A DNA stretch of 29,738 bases from a virus. Made by a program: the position numbers and the translations under genes. Positions 21,001-26,184 of the stretch are shown piece by piece; the stretch's first letter is position 1; every line of letters begins with the position of its first letter. The stretch covers positions 1 through 29,738 of IMG/VR virus record IMGVR_UViG_3300046011_004799. One strand, written 5' to 3'. The notes beneath the pieces are model-generated. The model did not search any database. It had not been told where the DNA came from and saw only the letters and a program-made list of their open reading frames with translations.

Positions 21001-22705
21001 TTATAAGACATCTGACGGTTACCCAAAACAAGTTATAACAGAGTGGAAGTATAAAAGAATAGGTACTAAAAAATATGATTTTAATCCTACAAATGCGACA
21101 TCACAAAATACGACTAACATACCTGTTGTACTCGGTTTTGGAGATGTAAATGGTGGGGGGGAATCGAAAACATATTCTACAAATAACGGTAAATTTACTT
21201 ACGGTAAATCATTTAGTAATAAATATAATAGGGGTGGAAATGATTATCTAGCGAATGTATTAGGTGCTATTAAAAACGGTAATAATTCATACGTTAGTTT
21301 TCTTTCTATAAGACTTTGGGACGAGAAAGCTAAATTCCTCAAAGATCGAACTGTTAGAAGTTATATTGACCTTAACGTTTTAGGTAATAATGTAGATAAA
21401 AAAGCTTGGACAATAGAAAATAAAAATATTGACCTAAGCAACCTTTATATTCAACAACCACCAGCAGGAAATAACGCAGCAGGAAATAACGCAGCAGGAA
21501 ATAACAGACGTAGTTCACAAAGACGGACTACGACTAGGACTAAAAATGTATCACAACTAACTGGCCAAGCACTCAACAATGCGATGTATATTAAAAATTA
21601 CCTAAAAGGTAAAGGTTTTTCAAAAGAAGAAGTTGCTGGTACTTTGGGTAACATGATGACAGAAACAGGGGGTTCATTTGACCCTGAAATAACAAATGGA
21701 AGGGATGTTAACCGTCTAATATCTGTAGGTTTAATACAATGGAATAGTATAAATTTTAATAAAACCAACAAACAGGGAGTACTTAATAAAATTGGGTATA
21801 CTGTACAAGCACAATTAGATTATTTAACTGCTGGTGGTTGGAAAAACAAGACCAATCAATTCCGTGAAGATTTTAAAAAAGAAATCCAAAACCAAAACCC
21901 CACATTAAAAATCTCCCAAACTAAGGGTAAAGCAGAAGGGTTATCGGAAGGGGAGTTTAATGCTTATAAAGCTGGATATTTTTTCGCCCAATCTGTTGAA
22001 ATTTGCAATAATTGTAATCAAGGCTTTGAAAGTTATCATGAGACAATTACTAAAACAGTTGGCACCGATAAATACACCATAAAAGCGTTTGAAAGAAGTG
22101 GATATGCAGTTGATTTTTATAAAAGAATGAATGACGTTAACGACCCTTTAAAATGGGAATCCACAGCATCATCAGCACAGCCAACATCATCATCAGCACA
22201 GCCAACATCATCATCAGCGCAGTCAACATCACAGGATGTAGTAACAATAGGGGATTCTATTTCAATACTTATTAATAAAATTTATCCAAATATAAAACTT
22301 ATACCTAATTTAAGCGAGAGTGGTAAACCAGCTAGTTGGTTATTGGGTCAATTAGAAAAAATTAATAACACAATTAGTGCTCCTTTATATGTAATCTTAT
22401 CTATTGGATCAAATAATCTTTGGAAATTAGATTCAGATGGTGTTGATAAAAAACTAATTGAAAAAATTAAAGAAGTTTTCCCTTCCGCTAATTTATATAT
22501 ACTAAATGGTAGTTATGGTTGGCTTAATCTAACAGGTGGGTCTGATAAAGATTGGGAAGATAAAATAAATAAGTATACCAGTTTTTATGAAGATAAAGGT
22601 TTTAATATTATTGGTGATGTGAGTAAACTAACTACCCACCCAAGACAGGATGATAATTTGCTTAAATCCTTTAATAGAAATATGAAAGCGCTTAAGATAA
22701 TATAG
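15047..22705 (+). CDS. Giant baseplate hub-like protein with C-terminal tail lysozyme and SGNH hydrolase domains (2552 aa)
   Basis: The large N-terminal part (to about residue 1540) is structural. Its end, with YSCTVTSLGNASIQPLTYFY, then VPLFYGTYWITNVSHKITPN and FKGVRQ, has the look of a baseplate hub (gp27/late control D class). An Asn/Pro-rich linker follows near 1868-1920, then a beta section. Residues about 2179-2360 match the phage tail lysozyme family: YLKGKGFSKEEVAGTLGNMM followed by TETGGSFDP, with Glu2206 as likely catalytic acid, and GLIQWN. A Ser/Ala/Gln/Thr linker (about 2370-2395) leads to an SGNH hydrolase-like domain with GDS (Ser2404), G-S-N-N (Gly2454, Asn2456) and T-H-P (His2531). 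T4 gp5 has 575 residues, so this fuses hub, lysozyme and esterase-like parts. It starts 3 nt after the previous gene and ends on TAG. Confidence 0.75.
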   Translation: MASYNQNFLDKRYISNNDIDVNAMMISVIDETKNGTFDTLKKELESTQNDNILTAGVSNHTIFAQNMVKETTTGKFFKSGQMFLNNIECESNPGYLDFNFLTTAFKTTQGLVELPIHTILKIGGMYDFYYYNDYEKDDKIDLGIVNGLKTKNGYDLFDDPIIRNKHYGTYVFDDKNLILATAPFVKPITPKHVDDLVGNGSDSFSNTNFSKNYKEKYYDYDLEVQLSLNNNIASHMPFSGYGVLNNYMNAMSHFFFGQGLDGSTDITDTTNNDGIPYHIIGNFKGNLKTFKTYNDTQLNFLASYNSFGPKIKHNINIEVLKTSLNTLTKTITLDAKFVFSKDTKKTEFFLLLSKIKANYLGGYISTDYVYTIIKGLCEVNNLNAKHENIPLSDFTALLIHLLFYPDGTERDSRRPNKTLRILSLYDVDPNSFMPIITYDTKTISQLTDFLTNIIIESPEKQYEQVAYLLLSLWSKEFNRKISDRLSKIDEEGTYVVYPSCGGEINIKELFSNKNYTYNKTNNVSTLIEKADLSDSYITGLTTSSFTNIGTNEKRYDNINNDVLSALNFDYKTFYSNLPNNISIDKPPIADFLAIKGLAGTLKYSQKDTNPKSIEDNDNFFLSKYQVVTSNLDRYDDLYIIANTTNPSGIKELYFDNRNLINNTSKLFWFDQTRNIFPITKDYVSQNGQHLVDGKVYDNYEVSQYGHDGNVRQLYDWGNPLKDKLNITDYSKFEKDKSLYFSAKWFTIDNKKEIVTTAEIDALIDIFGVDKLEDFRSLFKNFTDTDTGDYFTETFNTFNFQSLIKHTNIFGYKDLPDSVTLDRAYTKEEISAFLCGYSGYFIEFASKNDVSKIINYALTIGQENKAKIVIDEFMNDKITINNYSTTGPLYVDNTLNNPKGLRLNSNIFNPIIMYATETRTPDNIIAKLDYRLLFRTLLFGDQPIKSYDVKTIPDNFNTLVDKYLGSRELYSVEPTLGKILLPELTKIFFSTLNIEITEGNLKLLLAYLKSYIYYYIGSEEKSIISSDGFDITGLKIINNRNATIYPSSDTAKDEEIDYTIDPDANSTNIVINQVTNGVLEPVGEVKYLFNTIDDLKPREKLKEYIDYTNKNILTNQIETFNIGLEKFSELAKSKIDTLPTLEDSGSEDEKWDEKLKKQDIELRTGTYYRIKTLYDRSVSFNNIDLNDSKLIRKRSKDLANINVNDILDNPLFFNFNIETDDTDYENCVDKNIIADKTDPKISDGRLKDLYDYAFVLDRGNNDYGSRVLANINALKKVIADDITNVTQVDNTLRSKSMWSVLSTLASDHEFLLLPLTSYINLNGAVKDATDPFELAHDMFGVFNNLEMFKSNPAFIFQLGSLTSNVSAGNKQKRNSLSEFDLSNTFCMDIETNQLDSDGNGKLLDEGIPNDILNSNVSSFIVDFGNKNQNMFQNIQLSTDEFANTEESIFTQVNLTSDSGNIAQLSTGKLFTAMENRSYSCTVTSLGNASIQPLTYFYVKNVPLFYGTYWITNVSHKITPNNMTTTFKGVRQPIAKKPTANTTVLQQLFKKAEAAVVASGGISNDQRINGATFGPVFAANNRDSPADATDNGFGLFAQESVQKPGLFVNYSGQWIAAAYLKLMTKGDKSNMLLIKALIAYLYSNASTLINEINATTNSANGVIDPPSPATAVKYFADIIVYDLYNKIDTNNIDIKKNGATSVSISKLLGNYDTKNSDYEEILSEFQQKNDTEALEYLKHDKAITGVKTTLITSDTGGVVANDAAKAKISYPDDIEGIPATDTSNFIGAAYWVSGKKENNFIELQGFNRYQLTNELYNTTKPGNSANPFIPDFELTSFTLDSGVSTIDLNSKYFIIVKFSNSPNGNYTPEIVQPNNNLTINPNINPNANLNPVTANLNNINTTNTSLSTPLPGNPNYIDPYFNNNPWGSSIFNPVPTNYTAPTLKYGIREKFVVLTTTTTQSLEFVIGQQNYEKYKSYGHIEIELYTPYKTSDGYPKQVITEWKYKRIGTKKYDFNPTNATSQNTTNIPVVLGFGDVNGGGESKTYSTNNGKFTYGKSFSNKYNRGGNDYLANVLGAIKNGNNSYVSFLSIRLWDEKAKFLKDRTVRSYIDLNVLGNNVDKKAWTIENKNIDLSNLYIQQPPAGNNAAGNNAAGNNRRSSQRRTTTRTKNVSQLTGQALNNAMYIKNYLKGKGFSKEEVAGTLGNMMTETGGSFDPEITNGRDVNRLISVGLIQWNSINFNKTNKQGVLNKIGYTVQAQLDYLTAGGWKNKTNQFREDFKKEIQNQNPTLKISQTKGKAEGLSEGEFNAYKAGYFFAQSVEICNNCNQGFESYHETITKTVGTDKYTIKAFERSGYAVDFYKRMNDVNDPLKWESTASSAQPTSSSAQPTSSSAQSTSQDVVTIGDSISILINKIYPNIKLIPNLSESGKPASWLLGQLEKINNTISAPLYVILSIGSNNLWKLDSDGVDKKLIEKIKEVFPSANLYILNGSYGWLNLTGGSDKDWEDKINKYTSFYEDKGFNIIGDVSKLTTHPRQDDNLLKSFNRNMKALKII
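21464..21505 (+). repeat. Short direct repeat, 15 bp x 2.8, in the linker before the lysozyme domain
   Basis: GCAGGAAATAACGCA occurs at 21464-21478 and 21479-21493, with a partial third copy at 21494-21505. It encodes an A-G-N-N-A run followed by a basic RRSSQRR segment. The tract lies just before the tail lysozyme domain and is best read as a flexible linker that grew by slippage. Confidence 0.85.
22169..22231 (+). repeat. Three 21-bp direct repeats encoding the linker between lysozyme and SGNH domains
   Basis: Units at 22169-22189 and 22190-22210 are identical; the third (22211-22231) differs at two positions (22219 and 22223). Each encodes seven residues of the type S-S-A-Q-P-T-S. This is a typical low-complexity hinge between two folded domains, and its exact copies suggest recent slippage. 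Confidence 0.9.
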
Positions 22706-22710
22706 CAATT

Positions 22711-22732
22711 GATGTTGCTGCAAGCAATTATC
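22711..22732 (+). other. Small hairpin just downstream of the hub/lysozyme/SGNH stop codon
   Basis: TTGCT (22715-22719) pairs with AGCAA (22723-22727) around a GCA loop, and GAT (22711-22713) pairs with ATC (22730-22732) after a small internal loop. No T-run follows, so it is a poor intrinsic terminator. It could protect the 3' end, act as a processing signal, or influence termination at the TAG codon 5 nt upstream. Confidence 0.35.
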
Positions 22733-22785
22733 ATAATTATAATAACTTTAATAAAAACACAGATATTTATAATAAATAAAAGTAT

Positions 22786-23013
22786 ATGAATAATTTTAAC
22801 AGTAAACTGGACCAATTTTTAGGTAAAAAAATTGAAGAAGCACAAATGGGCGAAGAAGTTTGCGATATTAAAACTGGGGTTTGTTATATAAAAACAAAAG
22901 ACGGTTTAATTGAAAGAACATTAATTGAAAAAAAATTAATGATGGAAGATGGTAGAGAATTACTAAGAGAAGAATCACCAATAAGTCACAGTCGTAAAAC
23001 ATATTTAAGATGA
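22786..23013 (+). CDS. Small protein of unknown function (75 aa)
   Basis: I do not recognise this protein. It is charged, helical at the N-terminus (NNFNSKLDQFLGKKIEEAQM), and has a short Cys-x6-Cys segment (CDIKTGVC) inside a likely beta hairpin, then a Lys/Glu-rich helix and a basic C-terminus. The frame overlaps the next start by 4 nt (ATGA at 23010-23013), so the two are probably translated together. The leader before the ATG is A/T-rich without Shine-Dalgarno. The overlap and codon pattern support it as a real gene. Confidence 0.7.
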   Translation: MNNFNSKLDQFLGKKIEEAQMGEEVCDIKTGVCYIKTKDGLIERTLIEKKLMMEDGRELLREESPISHSRKTYLR

Positions 23014-23756
23014 ACAAGAATTTAGATAAAATATTATCCGAAGAGGTAAAAAGATTTAATAACATTATGGCTTACCAAGAAAAGTTGGGTGAGGGTCATC
23101 ACTATAAATTCTATGAAGCTGAGGGAGATGCTCCAGATGAAGAAGTTCCAGCGGATGCTGGTGTGGACACCGCTGTTCCAGACGCTGAATTAGGTGTTGA
23201 GGCTCCTGCTACAGATGCTGGTGTAGACACCGCTGTTCCAGATGCTGAAATGGGTGCTGAAGAAGCTCCTGTTGGTGATGTGGCACCAGAAGGTGGTGAA
23301 ATACCACCAGCTGAAGGTGATACTGAAATTGACGTGACTGATTTGGTTAATACAAGTAAAGAATTATCTGGTAAAACGGACAGCATTATTCAAAAAATCG
23401 CTGATTCTAGTTCTAAAATTGAAGCTATCATTAATAAAATTAATGGCGTTGAACAAGGTTTACAAAAAATGGACTCAGTCATTCAACAAATGAATGCTTT
23501 GACAAAACAAGTTGAGTTAATGAGACCACCAACTGAAGAAGAAAGAAGAAAAGCTTTAGCTAAAGATTCATATCCTTTTAGTGTCACACAAGACGAGTAT
23601 ATGAGTGGAAATGCACCAAAAACACAAACTGATCTTGAAAGTAGACCAGATAAATTAACTATGATGGACAGTCTTATGAATGATTATAATGAGGTTGACA
23701 TTAAAAATAGTTTTTACAATGCAAATAATAAAGAAAAACCAGTAAGTAATTATTAA
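23010..23756 (+). CDS. Acidic Ala/Pro-rich, coiled-coil protein of unknown function (248 aa)
   Basis: The function is not recognised. Residues 1-35 are a basic, helical head (KILSEEVKRFNNIMAYQ). Residues about 38-105 are acidic, low-complexity and Ala/Pro/Val-rich, with a 20-residue unit (DAGVDTAVPDAE...) present twice. Residues about 108-172 are a heptad-like helix (SIIQKIADSSSKIEAIINKI and onward), a likely coiled coil. The C-terminal 75 residues are polar. The layout (anchor helix, disordered acidic spacer, coiled coil) suits a virion accessory, scaffold-like or adaptor protein, but this is inference. It overlaps the 75-residue gene by 4 nt and stops 2 nt before the next gene. Confidence 0.75.
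   Translation: MNKNLDKILSEEVKRFNNIMAYQEKLGEGHHYKFYEAEGDAPDEEVPADAGVDTAVPDAELGVEAPATDAGVDTAVPDAEMGAEEAPVGDVAPEGGEIPPAEGDTEIDVTDLVNTSKELSGKTDSIIQKIADSSSKIEAIINKINGVEQGLQKMDSVIQQMNALTKQVELMRPPTEEERRKALAKDSYPFSVTQDEYMSGNAPKTQTDLESRPDKLTMMDSLMNDYNEVDIKNSFYNANNKEKPVSNY
23154..23249 (+). repeat. 60-bp tandem duplication in the 248-aa gene
   Basis: The segment 23154-23189 recurs at 23214-23249 with only a few base changes, giving a 60-bp (20-residue) period and two copies of DAGVDTAVPDAE. It lies in the acidic, probably disordered spacer. Confidence 0.85.
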
Positions 23757-23758
23757 TA

Positions 23759-24064
23759 ATGAGACATATACAACAAGAATTTATTACACAAAAATTAACA
23801 GTTGGTGACCCAGCAATTGGTTTTGTAAATACAGATGAACATACAATAGAATATTACGGTTTTATAACATTGGGTAATACGAATGATACAGTAGTTGCTA
23901 CTATTAATGGTATTAGCGGTATAACGCTTTCAATGATGGGTATGATTGAAATGCCGTTACAATCTTTAGTAGTTACAGCGGTAAACGCTAGTTTGAACGA
24001 AACAACTTCTGTTTATAGAGGTTTATTAGTGTTTGGTGTTAAGAAATACAAATCAATTTTTTAA
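23759..24064 (+). CDS. Beta-rich protein of unknown function (101 aa)
   Basis: No family is recognised. After a polar start (MRHIQQEFITQKLTVGDP) the chain alternates short hydrophobic and polar segments (YYGFITLGN, VVATINGISGITLSMMG, LQSLVVTAVNASL, YRGLLVFGVKKY), pointing to a small beta sandwich. There is no signal peptide or cysteine. It starts 2 nt after the stop of the 248-residue gene and is the last gene before the promoter of the replication module. It may be a small capsid-decoration or virion protein, but only its size, fold guess and position suggest this. Confidence 0.7.
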   Translation: MRHIQQEFITQKLTVGDPAIGFVNTDEHTIEYYGFITLGNTNDTVVATINGISGITLSMMGMIEMPLQSLVVTAVNASLNETTSVYRGLLVFGVKKYKSIF

Positions 24065-24090
24065 ATTTTTAAAAATATTTTACCAGAAAC

Positions 24091-24121
24091 TTGTTTTTTG
24101 TAGTTTTTGTTCTTACTTTTG
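24091..24121 (+). promoter_or_regulatory. Bacteroidota-type housekeeping promoter driving the ssDNA-binding protein gene
   Basis: TTG at 24091-24093 is followed by a 20-nt spacer and TACTTTTG at 24114-24121. This fits the Bacteroidota primary-sigma consensus TTG-N19-21-TAnnTTTG in every defined base. Transcription would start near 24128, giving a leader of about 15 nt before the ATG at 24143. It sits exactly at the border between the structural and replication modules, so it probably opens an early/middle transcript read by host RNA polymerase. Confidence 0.8.
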
Positions 24122-24142
24122 TAGCATAAAATTTATATTATT

Positions 24143-25084
24143 ATGATTGACTACAAGAAAATCGATTGGTCCAAGGCCGCAACAGACACACTGGCCGACT
24201 ACGAAAAAGCAAAGTCGAAAACAACACAGACTACCCAATCTAGTTCTGTCGACTTAACAAAGTATTTCACGATCGCACTTGATGAAGGTGCGCAAAGCGG
24301 TGAAAAATCAGTTAGGATTCTTCCTAACCAAGACGATCCAACTAAATGGTACAAAGTTGGTTATTTCCACAACCTAAAAATAGGTAAAAGATGGACAAAA
24401 CTTTATGATCCATCACAAGATGGCGATGATTCTCCTTTGAATGAGATGTACAAATTCTTAATGAAGAGTGCAGACAAAGAAGACAAGAAATTGGCTATCA
24501 ATTACAAATCACGCCAGTTCTTTATTGTTCGTGTTATCGAACGTGGTAAAGAGCATGAAGGTGTTAAATTCTGGAGATTTCCAGCAGTACAAGATGGTTC
24601 AGGTATTATGGACAAAATTGCACCACTTGTTAAAAAATACGGTGCGTTTTGGAACCCGTTTGAAGGCTTTGATATTACAATCTCTATGCTTAGAGATAAA
24701 TCAAAAGACAGTAAAGTTGGTTTCACTAAAGTTTCATCTGTCATTCCTGATAGAGAATCTAAATTGTCTGATGATGAAAACCAATCAGTTGAGTGGTTGA
24801 GTGATCCAATGGCATGGACTGATGTTTTCAAGAAAAAATCTATTGAATATTTAAACATTGTTGCTGAAGGTAGCGAACCAATTTGGGATGCTGAGCAAAA
24901 ATGCTTTATCGCTAAAGTTGAAGATGGAGTAAGTACATACACTGGAGCTTCCGCACCAACACCTAAAGCTAAGTACGAGACACCAGCACCAGTTGCTATG
25001 TCTGAAGAAGATACTGATGTAGATGGTGTTGTAGAAGAAAGCGCACCAGCTGGTCAGTTAAAGATTGACGATTTACCATTCTAA
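24143..25084 (+). CDS. gp32-like single-stranded DNA-binding protein (313 aa)
   Basis: This coats ssDNA during replication and recombination. The length is close to T4 gp32 (301 aa). The N-terminal basic/helical arm, the core (SVRILPNQDD, then WYKVGYFHNLKIGKRW) and the W-R-F...F-W-N-P-F-E-G-F-D segment follow the gp32 layout. His76 lines up with T4 zinc ligand His64, but the three Cys ligands are replaced (about Asp89, Ser97, Asn100); the only Cys is 254, so no zinc site should form. A Pro/Ala-rich acidic tail (about 265-313) ends in K-I-D-D-L-P-F, like the tip of bacterial SSB. The gene has its own promoter 21 nt upstream and a terminator immediately downstream, and its 5' codons are more C-rich than those of the structural genes, all suited to high expression. 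Confidence 0.85.
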   Translation: MIDYKKIDWSKAATDTLADYEKAKSKTTQTTQSSSVDLTKYFTIALDEGAQSGEKSVRILPNQDDPTKWYKVGYFHNLKIGKRWTKLYDPSQDGDDSPLNEMYKFLMKSADKEDKKLAINYKSRQFFIVRVIERGKEHEGVKFWRFPAVQDGSGIMDKIAPLVKKYGAFWNPFEGFDITISMLRDKSKDSKVGFTKVSSVIPDRESKLSDDENQSVEWLSDPMAWTDVFKKKSIEYLNIVAEGSEPIWDAEQKCFIAKVEDGVSTYTGASAPTPKAKYETPAPVAMSEEDTDVDGVVEESAPAGQLKIDDLPF

Positions 25085-25096
25085 AAATAACATATT

Positions 25097-25151
25097 AAGC
25101 ATGGATGTAAGTATGGATATGATGTCTATACAAGTGTCCATGCTTTTTTTT
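25097..25151 (+). terminator. Strong two-tier intrinsic terminator after the ssDNA-binding protein gene
   Basis: AAGCATGGA (25097-25105) pairs perfectly with TCCATGCTT (25137-25145), extended by three G-T pairs (25106-25108 with 25134-25136). After a 2x2 internal loop, GTATGGA (25111-25117) pairs with TCTATAC (25125-25131) with one wobble, leaving a 7-nt loop. The stem runs into eight T residues (25144-25151). This would end or weaken transcription between gp32 and uvsX, leaving gp32 mRNA in excess and with a structured 3' end. Confidence 0.85.
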
Positions 25152-25167
25152 AAACATTAAATATTAT

Positions 25168-26184
25168 ATGGCAGTAAAGAAAAAAGAATTTTCTTTTGAT
25201 GATCTCAAAAAGAAGATGAGTACAACAACTAAATACAAATCAGATTTATTTCTGAGTTGTGGTGAAGCCTTTTTAGAGGCATCTGGGGTTCCAGGTCCAT
25301 GTATGGGTCACATTAATATGTTACTTGGTCACACCAACACAGGTAAGACAAGTGCGTTAATTGCGGCATCAGTTGATGCGCAAAAAAAGGGTATCTTACC
25401 AGTTTATTTGGTAACAGAGAAAAAATGGAGTTTTGAACATTGCCAACTTATGGGTTTAGAGTGTTCAAGAAATGAAGAAACTGGTGAGTGGGATGGATTC
25501 TTCCTATACCGTGATGATTTTAATTACATTGAACAAGTTACTGATTACATCAATGAAGTTTTAGATATGCAAGCTAAAGGTGATTTACCTTATGATGTTT
25601 GTTTCTTCTGGGATTCAGTTGGTTCGGTGCCATGTAAAATGACATGGGAAGGTAAAGGTGGTAAACAACATACCGCAGGTGCGTTGGCTGAAAAGATTAA
25701 CATGGGTATTAACCAAAGAATCAATAACAGCCGTAAAGAAACATCACCATATTTAAATGGTCTTGTTGTGTGTAACTTACCATGGGTAAGACTTCCAGAT
25801 TCTCCAATGGGTCAACCTAAGATGAAACCAAAAGGTGGTGAGGCTATCTATCAAGCGGCTACATTAGTGTTCCGTTTTGGTAATGAAGCTGACGGTGGTA
25901 TAAACAAAATTGATGCAACAAGCAAAGGTAGAAAAATCAATTTTGCGACAAGAACCAAAGTTACTGTGGATAAAAACCATATCAACGGTCTTGGTTACGC
26001 TGACTCAAAAATTATTGTTACACCACACGGATTCATTACTGATGATAAACGTGACAATAAAGCGGCATTAGACTTGTACAAAAAACAAACTTTCGAGTAC
26101 TGGGCTAGTAAAATAGATGATGCTAACTTCGAGTTAGAGGAATATGAGGTTAACCAAAAAATCTCTTATTCCGATGAAGATTAA
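25168..26184 (+). CDS. uvsX: UvsX/RecA-like recombinase (338 aa)
   Basis: An ATP-dependent strand-exchange protein that forms filaments on ssDNA for recombination-dependent replication and repair, working with the gp32-like protein just upstream. The Walker A motif is GHTNTGKT (54-61), the likely catalytic Glu is Glu84 (LVTEKK), Walker B is CFFWDS ending at Asp149, and the L2-type loop with P-K-G-G-E-A-I-Y-Q lies near 221-229. T4 UvsX has 391 residues, so this is a compact form. The acidic C-terminus (SYSDED) is typical of RecA-type proteins. It begins 16 nt after the T-run of the terminator, with no visible promoter of its own, so it probably depends on read-through from the gp32 promoter. 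Its stop overlaps the next gene. Confidence 0.85.
   Translation: MAVKKKEFSFDDLKKKMSTTTKYKSDLFLSCGEAFLEASGVPGPCMGHINMLLGHTNTGKTSALIAASVDAQKKGILPVYLVTEKKWSFEHCQLMGLECSRNEETGEWDGFFLYRDDFNYIEQVTDYINEVLDMQAKGDLPYDVCFFWDSVGSVPCKMTWEGKGGKQHTAGALAEKINMGINQRINNSRKETSPYLNGLVVCNLPWVRLPDSPMGQPKMKPKGGEAIYQAATLVFRFGNEADGGINKIDATSKGRKINFATRTKVTVDKNHINGLGYADSKIIVTPHGFITDDKRDNKAALDLYKKQTFEYWASKIDDANFELEEYEVNQKISYSDED

Noticed and set aside
22703-22705. Recoding of TAG as a sense codon, as in Lak or some crAss-like phages
   Set aside because: No gene contains in-frame TAG, and all major genes are intact with the standard stops; one TAG stop alone does not show recoding.
24061-24081. A/T-only inverted repeat after the 101-aa gene as a terminator
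   Set aside because: It has no G-C pairs and would form a very weak stem; such palindromes are expected by chance in this composition.
26144-26173. Upstream ATG (26144) as start of the exonuclease
   Set aside because: It would overlap uvsX by 41 nt and add a basic arm before the family's first strand; the ATG at 26174 gives a more usual overlap.
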